Positions 16,262 to 24,600 of a DNA stretch of 64,000 bases are shown one piece after another. Made by a program: the position numbers and the translations under genes. The notes below the pieces were generated by a model. It saw only the letters and a program-made list of their open reading frames with translations, had not been told where the DNA came from and made no database searches. The DNA is from Bradyrhizobium arachidis (lineage in GTDB: Bacteria > Pseudomonadota > Alphaproteobacteria > Rhizobiales > Xanthobacteraceae): contig NZ_CP030050.1 in assembly GCF_015291705.1 (NCBI RefSeq), positions 7,750,001 to 7,814,000 on the forward strand. The letters are read 5' to 3'. The number at the start of each line of letters is the position of its first letter. Within the stretch, counting starts at the first letter, position 1.

Positions 16262-17215
16262 ATGTCGGAGGCGGACGCGGCGGAGTTGTTGAAGGCGATG
16301 GTGCCGCTGTTCAGGATCCGTCCCGTGATCGAGGATTCCTGCAAGTTCGGCGGCAGCTGGGAGTCGCTACACGCGCCAAACGGCAAGGGCTGGGCGCAAT
16401 TCCACATGGTCACCCGCGGCTCTTGCGTGGTCGAGCGGCCGGGCCTCGGCCCGCAGCGGCTGGAGGCCGGCGACATCCTCCTGCTGCCGCACGGCGACAG
16501 TCACGCGGTCCGAAGCCAGAGGAACGGTGCTGCCGGACGGATTTCGACCGAGCTCCGGAACGGCGTCCGGCAGCGCGCGACGGTCGATGCCGAAGTCGAC
16601 ACCGAACTCCTGTGTGGCCGCTTCCTGTTCGAAACCTCGGACGAGAACCCGCTGATCGCGGCCCTTCCCGACGAGATCGTGCTGCGCACGGCGGGAGAGC
16701 CGTTGCTGGAAAGGTTCCGGCACCTATTGATCGACATCCGCGACGAGCTCGACGCCGGGCGCGTTGGAGCGGAGATGGTCGCGGCCGACCTTGCGCGGGC
16801 GCTGTTCGTCATGATGCTCCGCGACCATCTCGCCGACGAGGCCTCCGGGGACGGGACGATGTCGCTGTTGCGGGACCGCACCACGGCCCGCGTGGTAGCC
16901 GCAATCCTCAACGATCTCGCCAGGGACTGGACGCTCGACGAAATGGCGACGGTCGCCATCTCATCGCGCGCGACGTTGGTGCGGGCGTTCCGCAAGCGCG
17001 CCGGGGTCGCGCCCATGACGTTCCTGGCCGATCTGAGATTGACGATCGCGCGCAAGCGGCTGGCCGGCACCTCCGATCCGATCGCAAAGATCGCCGGCGA
17101 GGTCGGGTACGCGTCCGAAAGCGCCCTGAGCAAGGCCATGATGCGCAGATACGGCCTGCGGCCCAGTGCCCTGAGAGTGGCGGGGCCTGGCCATCAGCAA
17201 GGCACGGCGGGCTGA
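16262..17215 (+). CDS. AraC-family regulator with cupin N-domain, RclR-like
   Basis: A 317-aa regulator. The N-terminal cupin-type sensor domain (about residues 10-125) includes GDILLLPHGDSHAV, and the C-terminal double HTH includes DEMATVAISSRATLVRAFRKR and IAGEVGYASESALSKAMMRRYG. The region around C27 (DSCKFGGSWES) and C118 (ELLCGRFLFE) lines up by eye with the two redox-sensing cysteines of E. coli RclR (NCVLG and VCGTL contexts). That suggests sensing of reactive chlorine or related oxidants. Start 16262 is preferred; an in-frame ATG at 16214 adds 16 unlike residues. Divergent from the AhpD-like gene; a DUF417 (RclC-like) gene is 0.6 kb downstream. Confidence 0.85.
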   Translation: MSEADAAELLKAMVPLFRIRPVIEDSCKFGGSWESLHAPNGKGWAQFHMVTRGSCVVERPGLGPQRLEAGDILLLPHGDSHAVRSQRNGAAGRISTELRNGVRQRATVDAEVDTELLCGRFLFETSDENPLIAALPDEIVLRTAGEPLLERFRHLLIDIRDELDAGRVGAEMVAADLARALFVMMLRDHLADEASGDGTMSLLRDRTTARVVAAILNDLARDWTLDEMATVAISSRATLVRAFRKRAGVAPMTFLADLRLTIARKRLAGTSDPIAKIAGEVGYASESALSKAMMRRYGLRPSALRVAGPGHQQGTAG

Positions 17216-17223
17216 GCGCGCCG

Positions 17224-17264
17224 ATTGACCCGCCGGGCAAAACAGCGGCAGATGGCAGCGTCGG
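17224..17264. repeat. Third copy of the CGGGCAAAACA interspersed repeat
   Basis: Contains CGGGCAAAACA at 17234-17244 preceded by TTGACCCGC and followed by GCGGCAGATGG, matching the two copies at 9884-9985. It fills most of the gap between the AraC and GNAT genes. Confidence 0.55.
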
Positions 17265-17306
17265 CCTCGGCATCGCTGGCCATCTCCAAAGCGGCAGTCT
17301 TTTTCC

Positions 17307-17804
17307 ATGAATGGCTTCAGCACGACGAGGTTGACCGCCGAGCGGCTGAACGAAAGTCACCTCGACGATCTCGTCGCGCTGCATCTCGATCCCGAGGTGT
17401 CCCGCTATCTCGGCGGGGTGCGGGAGGCGGAGGCGACGAAGCAATACCTCGCCGTCAACATGGCGCATTGGGACCAGCACGGCTTTGGGCTGTGGGTCCT
17501 GCGCACGAAAGACGGGACCTTCGCCGGACGGGCGGGCATCCGGCACATCGTCGTCGATGACATCGACGAGATCGAGATCGCCTACACGTTCAAGCGCGAG
17601 TTCTGGGGCCAGGGACTGGCAAGCGAGATCGCGACCGCACTGACGGAGATCGGGCTGTCGCAACTCGAGCTGTCGTCCCTCATCGGCCTGGTCTTCCTCG
17701 CAAACGGCGCCTCCCGCCGCGTGCTGGAGAAGGCGAACTACGTTTTGGAGAAGAGCACGATTCATCGCGGCGAGGACGTGGTGATCTACCGTATCCGGCG
17801 GTGA
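17307..17804 (+). CDS. GNAT-family N-acetyltransferase (RimJ/RimL-like)
   Basis: A 165-aa acetyl-CoA-dependent acyltransferase. It begins with the TTRLTAERLNESHLDDLVALHLDPEV segment typical of RimJ-type enzymes, has central strands GLWVLRTKDGTFAGRAGIR and IEIAYTFKREFWGQGLASEIATAL (the acetyl-CoA-binding motif A, with GQGLA in the Q/RxxGxG/A position), then FLANGASRRVLEKANYVLEKST. Substrate unknown; such enzymes acetylate proteins, antibiotics or small amines. It is convergent with the DUF417 gene. Confidence 0.9.
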   Translation: MNGFSTTRLTAERLNESHLDDLVALHLDPEVSRYLGGVREAEATKQYLAVNMAHWDQHGFGLWVLRTKDGTFAGRAGIRHIVVDDIDEIEIAYTFKREFWGQGLASEIATALTEIGLSQLELSSLIGLVFLANGASRRVLEKANYVLEKSTIHRGEDVVIYRIRR

Positions 17805-17819
17805 AAGGCGGATTCACCC

Positions 17820-18305
17820 TCAGCCGGTGCGCGACCGAACGATTGATTGCGGCAGCGACGCCAGAAACAGCACGACGCAGACGCACAAGAGCACGATGTC
17901 CTTGAACAGGAACTCTCCGGCCAGATTCCAGGCCATCGGATCGGTCGAGAGGCTCCATGTCACGACGCCCGGCGTCGTGAAGAAGAATGACCACGTGATC
18001 GCGAAGGTCACGACGCCCATGAATGAACCGACCGCAGACAAGATCGGACTGAAGCTGCCGGCCACGAGCAGCGCCGCGATCACGAATTCGGCGACACCGA
18101 GGAAATAGGCCTCGCCCCTCAGGCCGAACACCGACAGCCACGAGATGAACGGGCTGTTGGTGATGAACTGGGCGATGCCCTGTGCGGATTGCAGCGTGAA
18201 TTTCTGCATTCCAAACGAGATAAAGATGATCACCATGACCCAGCGAAGGATGGCGAGCGGACGATAAGAACCGCCACCGCTCTCGGCGACATTGAACCCT
18301 TGCAT
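17820..18305 (-). CDS. DUF417 (YkgB/RclC-like) inner-membrane protein
   Basis: A 161-aa four-helix membrane protein. Family marks are LRWVMVIIFISFGMQKF, ITNSPFISW, VAEFVIAALLVAGSFSP, FFFTTPGVV and FLFKDIVLL. These match E. coli RclC (YkgB) positions such as LKFVPYE, VANSPLMSF, SFLITTP and LVLKDTLML. RclC belongs to the HOCl-induced rclABC operon, whose regulator is RclR. The presence of an RclR-like regulator 1.6 kb away points to the same stress, although no RclA flavoprotein is in the window. Helices lie near residues 18-37, 65-86, 92-112 and 131-153. Confidence 0.88.
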   Translation of the reverse strand: MQGFNVAESGGGSYRPLAILRWVMVIIFISFGMQKFTLQSAQGIAQFITNSPFISWLSVFGLRGEAYFLGVAEFVIAALLVAGSFSPILSAVGSFMGVVTFAITWSFFFTTPGVVTWSLSTDPMAWNLAGEFLFKDIVLLCVCVVLFLASLPQSIVRSRTG

Positions 18306-18464
18306 GTGACGATGTCTCCCCGGACTGCGCGCGCATCTGCTGGCGAACGAAAGCGTTCGCTACGGGCTATACGGAGAGGAGCTTCCGGTGTTACCCGCGC
18401 CTGGCCGGTTCAAAGATCACAGCTGCGTGCGATGCGCGTGTTCGTGGACAGCGAGCGACAGCAT

Positions 18465-18552
18465 GTAGGATGGGTAGAGCGAAGCGAAACCCATCACGCT
18501 TCAGTACGCTCGGCAGGCAATGATGGGTTTCGCTTCGCTCTACCCATCCTAC
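18465..18552. repeat. Perfect 32-bp inverted repeat (intergenic palindromic element)
   Basis: Arms 18465-18496 and 18521-18552 are exact reverse complements (starting GTAGGATGGGTAGAGCGAAG) with a 24-nt loop. A relative with the same architecture is at 31754-31847. This type of element is dispersed in Bradyrhizobium intergenic DNA. It occupies the centre of the 255-bp gap before the cupin gene and could form a strong RNA hairpin. Confidence 0.85.
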
Positions 18553-18560
18553 GGGCTACC

Positions 18561-18932
18561 TCATGGCTCCATCGTGTAGGAACGCCCGGGTTCGAGCACG
18601 TAGATGGTCAGGAAGCGGAGCGGTCGGTCCGGATCGCAATTGCGAAACAATGTGTGTGGAAGATCCGCTCGGTCCTGCAACGTCTCGCCCGCCCGGTATT
18701 GCCGCGGCTCGTCGCTGCCGTAAGCAGACTCGGCAACGCCTTCGACGATATAGATCGCGCCCGCGACGGGATGCCGGTGCAGAGGCGCAACACCGCCCGG
18801 CGGATAGGTGACCTCGACGACCATCAGCTCCTGCTGCGTGCCGGGCAAGGGAAGACGCTCGAGAACCTTGCGTGTGACGCCGGCAAAGCCTGCTTGTTGT
18901 GCGCGTGTTCCACCGTCTGATCGTTCATCCAT
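18561..18932 (-). CDS. Small cupin-domain protein
   Basis: A 123-aa single-domain beta-barrel. Cupin motif 1 is visible as GGVAPLHRHPVAGAIYIVEG (His pair and acid for metal binding); motif 2 is YRAGETLQDRADLPHTLFRNC, followed by FLTIYVLEPG. Such small cupins act as dioxygenase-like or sensor proteins; the metal and substrate are unknown. The start at 18932 (MDERSDGG) has GCGAGG upstream and avoids 26 atypical residues. It is divergent from the small secreted protein at 19094 and is on the same strand as the DUF417 gene, with the palindromic repeat between. Confidence 0.85.
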   Translation of the reverse strand: MDERSDGGTRAQQAGFAGVTRKVLERLPLPGTQQELMVVEVTYPPGGVAPLHRHPVAGAIYIVEGVAESAYGSDEPRQYRAGETLQDRADLPHTLFRNCDPDRPLRFLTIYVLEPGRSYTMEP

Positions 18933-19093
18933 GGGTGCCTCGCTTGCTCTTGCAGTTCCATTGCAACTTGTTCGCTGGAGCTCGCGAATGCAACCGACCT
19001 GAACAGCCATTCAAGAAAGTTTCGCTACTGTTCCTGCAACAGGTGATGGCGGCAGTCGTTGACTCCGCGACGATGCAGACCAAGGAGGAACAG

Positions 19094-19327
19094 ATGAAGA
19101 AGCTGACTTACGCTCTTGCGGCGCTAGCGACGCTTGCAATCGGTGCCCCCACCATCGCCAATGCGGCCGGCTTCGGCGTCTATGTCGGCGGCGACAGGGA
19201 TTATTATGACGGCCCGCGCGCCCGCATCTACGAGCATGACCGCGGCTGGCATCATGGCTGGTACCACCGCGACCGCGACTATGACCGCGGCTTCGTAATT
19301 CGCCGACATCACGACTGGGACGATTAG
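19094..19327 (+). CDS. Small secreted Tyr/Asp/His/Arg-rich protein
   Basis: A 77-aa protein of unknown function. A clear signal peptide (MKKLTYALAALATLAIGAPTIANA, cleaved near residue 24) is followed by a mature part of about 53 residues rich in Tyr, Asp, His and Arg (GGDRDYYDGPRARIYEH, HHGWYHRDRDYDRG). The ATG has an ideal AAGGAGG seven bases upstream. A strong intrinsic terminator follows, so it is a monocistronic, probably well-expressed periplasmic or cell-surface protein. The charged aromatic composition could bind metal or polymers; that is speculation. Confidence 0.8.
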   Translation: MKKLTYALAALATLAIGAPTIANAAGFGVYVGGDRDYYDGPRARIYEHDRGWHHGWYHRDRDYDRGFVIRRHHDWDD

Positions 19328-19352
19328 TGCGGACCAGTACAAGTGAGCAAGG

Positions 19353-19378
19353 AGGCCCCGCTGCGGCGGGGCCTTTTT
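19353..19378 (+). terminator. Intrinsic terminator after the small secreted protein gene
   Basis: A 9-bp stem (19353-19361 with 19366-19374), 4-nt TGCG loop, then five T (19374-19378). A textbook Rho-independent terminator 26 bp after the stop codon. Confidence 0.9.
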
Positions 19379-19440
19379 GCATTTGGACGAAAGAAGAGGC
19401 CGCCGACCGCGGCGGCCTCCTCATTGCGATACGCATCAAA

Positions 19441-19668
19441 TCACTTGGTGTAACCCTGGCTCGTGCACCACCACATGGCGTCGGCCGCGCTGGTGCCGCG
19501 CTCTATGACGTATTTCCGGCAGGCTTCGTAATTGGCAGCATAGCGCTTGGCGCACGGCACCGGGGAAATGGTGCCGCCGCTCCAGGAGCATTTGTACTCG
19601 GCACTCGCAGGCGACGTCGAAAGGGTTGCGACAGCGAGCCCGACGACGAGGAACGACAAGGTCTTCAT
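19441..19668 (-). CDS. Small secreted Cys-containing protein
   Basis: A 75-aa hypothetical protein. A signal peptide (MKTLSFLVVGLAVATLSTSPASA, cleaved near residue 23) leads to a mature part of about 52 residues with four cysteines (EYKCSWSGG, PVPCAKRY, YEACRKYV, WWCTSQGY), probably two disulfides in the periplasm. GGAGAGATAGCC before the ATG at 19668 supports the start; the longer frame to 19836 encodes repeat-derived sequence and is rejected. Convergent with the preceding secreted protein gene. Function unknown. Confidence 0.75.
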   Translation of the reverse strand: MKTLSFLVVGLAVATLSTSPASAEYKCSWSGGTISPVPCAKRYAANYEACRKYVIERGTSAADAMWWCTSQGYTK

Positions 19669-19881
19669 GGCTATCTCTCCCATATCCTGGGGATAGCGCG
19701 TGCTATCCCAGGTGGTACGATAGCACGCTTTCGACCGCGCCGGTTCGGCGATTGCCCGCCCGGAATCGAGGGAGAGCCTTGCGGAAATCTGGATTGCTTC
19801 GTCGCACGGGCGCCTCGCAATGACGACGGAAGCCATCCTGCAACCTGTCCGATGGGCAGACGATGCCCATCCTGCGACGTC

Positions 19882-20127
19882 TTACCTGAAATACCCGAGC
19901 ACGAGATCGATGTCCGAGCTGCGGGCCGCGGTGCCGGTCAGCTCGGCGTCGATGACGCGGCGGCAGGCTTCGATCGCGGCGTGGTCGCCGAGATCGTTGG
20001 CGGCTTCGAGAACGAGCCAGGCGGCGTCCACCGACGCCTTGTCCGGTGCGCCGTCGCCGACATCGGCGGTGACGGCCTTGGTGAGGTTCTTGTTCTTGCG
20101 AACCGCGGTGCCGAATTGAGGCAACAT
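19882..20127 (-). CDS. Small conserved protein linked to the DUF2336 gene
   Basis: An 81-aa cytoplasmic protein starting MLPQFGTAVRKNKNLTKAV, with helix-forming text (DKASVDAAWLVLEAANDLGDHAAIEACRRVIDAEL) and ending DIDLVLGYFR. No known domain recognised. It is 27 bp downstream of the DUF2336 gene on the same strand, so it is probably co-expressed with it. Start supported by AGGGGAG upstream of 20127. Confidence 0.7.
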   Translation of the reverse strand: MLPQFGTAVRKNKNLTKAVTADVGDGAPDKASVDAAWLVLEAANDLGDHAAIEACRRVIDAELTGTAARSSDIDLVLGYFR

Positions 20128-20154
20128 TGCAATGACTCCCCTCTCGAATTCCGC

Positions 20155-21273
20155 TCAGTGAACCTGGAGCTCGGGCTGACGGCCCGCATCGGCACCCGCG
20201 CCGGTCTTGCGCGACTGGTAGAACTTCAAGATGCTGCGCGAGGTCTCGATCTTGAGCCGGCCGAACTCGCGCTCGTTGTCCTGCAGCTCGCGCGCCGTGA
20301 TCAGGTGATCCTTGGCGCCGAGGAACAGCAGCGACATCGTCGTGTCCCAGGAGAAGTCGAGCGCCTTGCACAGCACCAGCAGCATCTCGCGGTTGCGGTC
20401 CATCAGCGCGCGCTCGATCACGTCGACCGGCAGCGCCGACAGCAGCGACAGGCCGATCTGCACCTCGTCGAAGCGGTGCTGGCGCGCGTAGTTCGAGATC
20501 GAATCCTGATTGAGATTGCCCTGGCGGTACTGCGTCGTCACCACGCGCTTGGCGACGAAATAGCTGCGCGAGGACGGGCCGAACTTGGACTGAAGGTCGC
20601 CGGTGACCTCGGTCACCGAGCTCTGGATTTGCGCCATCATCTCGGGACGCTCGGTCTCGAGGCGGCGGCGCACGTCTTCCGACGCCTTCGAGATCAGCTG
20701 CTGGAAGATGTGCCGCGGCACGTCCTTGCGCAGGCCGAGCTGCTCGGCGAGGATCGAATCTCCCTCGGCGCGGCGGACCATGTGCAACAGGCCGGAGCCG
20801 GAGAAGCGCGCGCCCTCGTTCCTGGCAACCGAGGTCACGACCTCCTGGTTGCCGCGCTTGACCAGCACGTCGGTCACGGCCTCGCCGATCTGCTGGCGCT
20901 GCGAGATCGCGAGCAGATGCGCCTGGCCCTTGGTCAGGGCGCTCTCGACCAGCATCTTCTCGTCGATGCGATTGGAATCGCGCAGCACGGGACCGGCGAC
21001 CTCGATCTCGTCGTCGAGGGCGAGCTTCTCGATGACGTTGAGCGGGGCGTGATCGCAGGCCGCCATCAGCTCGGAGAGCTGCGCCCGCGCCGCCACCTCG
21101 ATTTCGTCGGCGAGCCGGCCGATGACCTCGCCGAACATGCTGATCTCGTCGTCGCTGTAGCGGCCCGTGATCAGGATGTCGGTCGCATGCCACAACGCCT
21201 TGGCGCGGCTCTCGTCGGTGCCGCGCGCGATCGCGTCGTCCAGATCCTGTAGAAGCGATTTCGCCCCGTTCAT
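20155..21273 (-). CDS. DUF2336 domain-containing protein
   Basis: A 372-aa, all-helical cytoplasmic protein. The N-terminal half shows HEAT-like helical repeats (DDEISMFGEVIGRLADEIEVAARAQLSELM, APLNVIEKLALDDEIEVAGPVLRDS), followed by LISKASEDVRRRLETERPEMM and a C-terminal helical region ending in a short basic tail. DUF2336 proteins are frequent in alphaproteobacteria; some have been discussed as regulators linked to signalling, but no enzymatic role is established. A small conserved gene follows. The start ATG 21273 has no strong ribosome-binding site. Confidence 0.85.
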   Translation of the reverse strand: MNGAKSLLQDLDDAIARGTDESRAKALWHATDILITGRYSDDEISMFGEVIGRLADEIEVAARAQLSELMAACDHAPLNVIEKLALDDEIEVAGPVLRDSNRIDEKMLVESALTKGQAHLLAISQRQQIGEAVTDVLVKRGNQEVVTSVARNEGARFSGSGLLHMVRRAEGDSILAEQLGLRKDVPRHIFQQLISKASEDVRRRLETERPEMMAQIQSSVTEVTGDLQSKFGPSSRSYFVAKRVVTTQYRQGNLNQDSISNYARQHRFDEVQIGLSLLSALPVDVIERALMDRNREMLLVLCKALDFSWDTTMSLLFLGAKDHLITARELQDNEREFGRLKIETSRSILKFYQSRKTGAGADAGRQPELQVH

Positions 21274-21479
21274 CTCGATAACCCCAGTTCTTGGTCGTCC
21301 TTGGCGCGCCGTCCTGCCTGTGCTGGCAGGACGCCGAATTCCTCTGGGAACAACACTAGAGCTGAGATGCGAGAATTCAGTAAAATCAGCAAATCAGTTT
21401 TGCCGACCAAAATTCATTCAAATGCGAGGGAATGGGTTAACTGGCGAGCAGGACGGGAAGCCGCCGCACGGCAGGTGCG

Positions 21480-21601
21480 CCCCCTCTCACGCTTGCGGGA
21501 GAGGGTTGGGGAGAGGGTGTCTCTGCAATGGGATAGCCCCCTGGAGGAGAGAGCCCTCACCCGGCGCTTTGCGCCGACCTCTCCCGCAAGCGGGAGAGGT
21601 T
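21480..21601. repeat. Palindromic intergenic repeat element (CTCTCCCGCAAGCGGGAGAG type)
   Basis: This element sits in the 368-bp gap before the DUF2336 gene. It starts with CCCCCTCTCACGCTTGCGG and ends with a hairpin built on CTCTCCCGC/GCGGGAGAG (about 21580-21599), with CCCTCACCC between. It is the same class as the element embedded in uvrD at 55381-55502. The rest of the gap has an 8-bp hairpin GTCCTGCC/GGCAGGAC (21311-21332) and no gene. Confidence 0.75.
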
Positions 21602-21641
21602 AAGAAAGCCCGCGGCTCGATCCCCGCAAACCAATCGGCCC

Positions 21642-24600
21642 TTACGGATTCGACGGCGTCAGGACCAGCGGCGGCTTCGGCCGCGGCTTTGCCGGCGGCG
21701 GGCCCGGGGCCGGTCTCACCTCGATCGGCGGCGGCAGGGGGGCGACCTGCTGGCTTGCGAGCGGCGGGCTTGTAAGGGGTGGGCTTGGCGCTGCGGGAGC
21801 GGCCTGCGGCGCCTTCGGCATCGGCGCGGCCTTTGGCTTGGCCGGCGGCGCACGACGCGGGTCGCGGCCGGGCAGCGGCACGTCGGTCAGCGACGGCTCC
21901 GGCACCGGATCGGGGGACACCAGCGTCGGCAGCGCCGCGGTCGCCGGCGGCGGCTCGCCGCGCTCGATCGCATCTAATCGGCGCGTCTCGCGGTCGATGG
22001 TGCGCACGGCGAGCCATGACGACAGCGGCGCGAGATCGACGGTGCGGCTCAGCCTGTCGGGGGGGCCTGCCGCGAATAGCTGGATCTCCGGCGGCGCGCC
22101 GGAGAGCCCGGTCATGATCGGGGTCAGGCTGGCGCGGATGTCGGCCTGGTCGGCGGGAATGTCGTAGCCGCCGGAAACGATGGCGCGCGCATTCTTCGCT
22201 TCCAGCGGCGTTGCGCCGACCCGCAACCGACCGTCGCGGATCGTGAAGGGGATCTGCGCCGAGGCAACCGCGATGGGAGCTGCCGACAAGGCGGGCTCGA
22301 CCAGCTGCCGCAGGCGGTTGTCGTCGCTGACCTGGCCGCCGTCGCTGGCGCGGATGGCGATCTCGAAGGCGCGCGGATTGAGACCGGATATCTCGGCGGA
22401 CTCGAGCGTCACCGTGCCGTTGCCGGCGAGCGCGCCGGTCAGCGCCGCGATGCTGCGGCCCTGGCTCGTCAGCGCCATCTGCACCGAGGCGCGCCCCTTC
22501 GGCAGCGCGAGGTCGCGGTAGCGCAAGCTCGCCGCATCGACATTGCTGAGCTCGATGCGCGCGCTCAGCGCAAGGCCATTGGCGCCGTTGCGCGCATCAA
22601 AACTCGCCGACATCTCGCCGCCGCCGAGACCGCCCTTGAGGCCATCGAGCGCGAGCGACTGGCCGTCGCTCCTGAGGATGCCGCCGACGGGACGCAGCTC
22701 GATGCCGCCGGGCAAATTGCCGTGCAGCGCCTGGAAGGCGATCCGGCCGCGCCAGCCACTGATGAGCCCCGCGCTGAGCGGCTCGCCGGCATCACGCCCG
22801 GCAGCACCAACGGCCATTGCGAGCGCAGGCATGAGATCGAGTGAGTCGAGGCCGACTTCGCCCTCGACGTTCTTCTCCGGGTCGAGCGTCACCGCGAGAT
22901 GGCCGCGCAGATGCGAGCCGGCCGAGCTGCTGTCGAAATCGTCGAACGTCAGGCGGTTGCCTGACAGGGCGACGCGCGCGGACAGGTTGACGCTCTGCAC
23001 CGATTTGTCGGTCGGGCTGGTGCCGAACAGCGGTGCCAGATTGGCATTGCGCACGCGCAAATTCACGCTGCCTTTGGGCTCCGAGAGTTCGACATTGCCT
23101 TGCGCATCCGCGTCCAGCCCGCCGCCGTTGAGCTTTGCGTTCAATTGCAGCGGCCGCCGCCAGGCACCGCTCAGCTTGCCTTCGAATTGCGAAGCGCCCT
23201 CGCCTGCGGCCACGATGCGGTCGAGCCCGAGCAGCGCCAGCAAGGCGCCGGCCTGCGGTGTCGAGACTTTCGAGTCCAGCGTGAAGTCGCTGCTCCGCAA
23301 CGTCTCGATATCGATACCGCTCACGGCGGCGACCGGGGTCTGCGCGGTCAGCGTTGCGCTTGCCTTGAGCTGCGGCGCGTCGAGGTCGAACACGGCGCGG
23401 GCGTTGCTGCGATCGGCATGTTCGGCGTTCTTGTCGAGGCTGAGGTCGAGCTTGAGGCGCGTCGCGCCCGACACCGACGGGAGCGCATCGAAGCGTGCGC
23501 GCGCCGAAGGCGCAAACGGCTCGATCAGCGCGGTCAGCTCGCGCAGCGAATTGGCGGAGGATTTCAGCGCGAGCTTGCCGGTCGCTTTGGTGCGATCGAA
23601 ACTGCCGCTCGCCTCCGTGGTCACACCGCTGGCCTGGCCGAACCGCAACTGCTCCAGCGACAGCGCCGCCGGGCCGTAGCCGAGCTTGGCCGCGAACGGC
23701 TTCAGCTCCTGGCCGGCAGAGATGGCGCGGCCGATATCGAGCGAGAGTTTTGCTTCCTCCGGCCATTCGCCCTGCGGGCCGGCGAGCGCGCGCACGAAGC
23801 TTGCGGCGGCATCGAGGTCGAGGCGATCGGCCTTGATCTCGGCGTCGATGTGCGAGCCCTTGCTCGCGCCTGTCTGCACGAAGGCGATGCGGCCCTCCAC
23901 CGCGCCGCCCTCGATCTCGGCCTTCAACTTGTCGACGGCGAGATGATTGGCGGCGACGGTGACATCGCCGGACAGGCGCAGCGGCCGCGTGCTGCGACGG
24001 TTGATCTCGCTGCGGCCCAGGAGCCAGGCCACCAGCGTATCCGGATCGGACGATTCGACTCTGAGGCGGCCGCTGAAACTGTCGGCGCCGGGCGTCGCAC
24101 CGTTGAGCGAGAGCTGCGTCATGCCGGGAGCACGCAATTCGAGCTTTTGGAAAGTCCAGGACCGTCCGTCGGTCGAAAGCTCCGCGGCGATGTTCTGGAG
24201 CGGACGGCCGCCAAGCATGATCTGGTCGGAGTTGAACTCGATCTGCGCCGGGATCGGCGCCTGCGGGATCGCAGCTAACCCGGCGCGCAGTGCCGGCAGG
24301 ATGCGCAGCGGCTCGGCGTCGTCCTTGCCGGCGAGCTTGTCGGCATCGACCTGGCGCGCCGACAGCACCGCGCGCAGCAGCGGCGAGGCGCCGAATTTGA
24401 GATCGCCGACGCCGCCGAGCTTGAGCGCGCTGTCCTCCGCACCGAAGCTGGCATCGACCTGCTCGAACTTGGCGCCGGCCGGATCGGCCTTGAGTTTTGT
24501 CGTGAGCTTCCACGGCGTCGGGCCGGCCTCGCCCGGCCTTTTGGCCGCGGGCACCGCGAGCGTCAGCGCGCCGTCGAATTTCGGCTGGCGGTTGTCGAAG

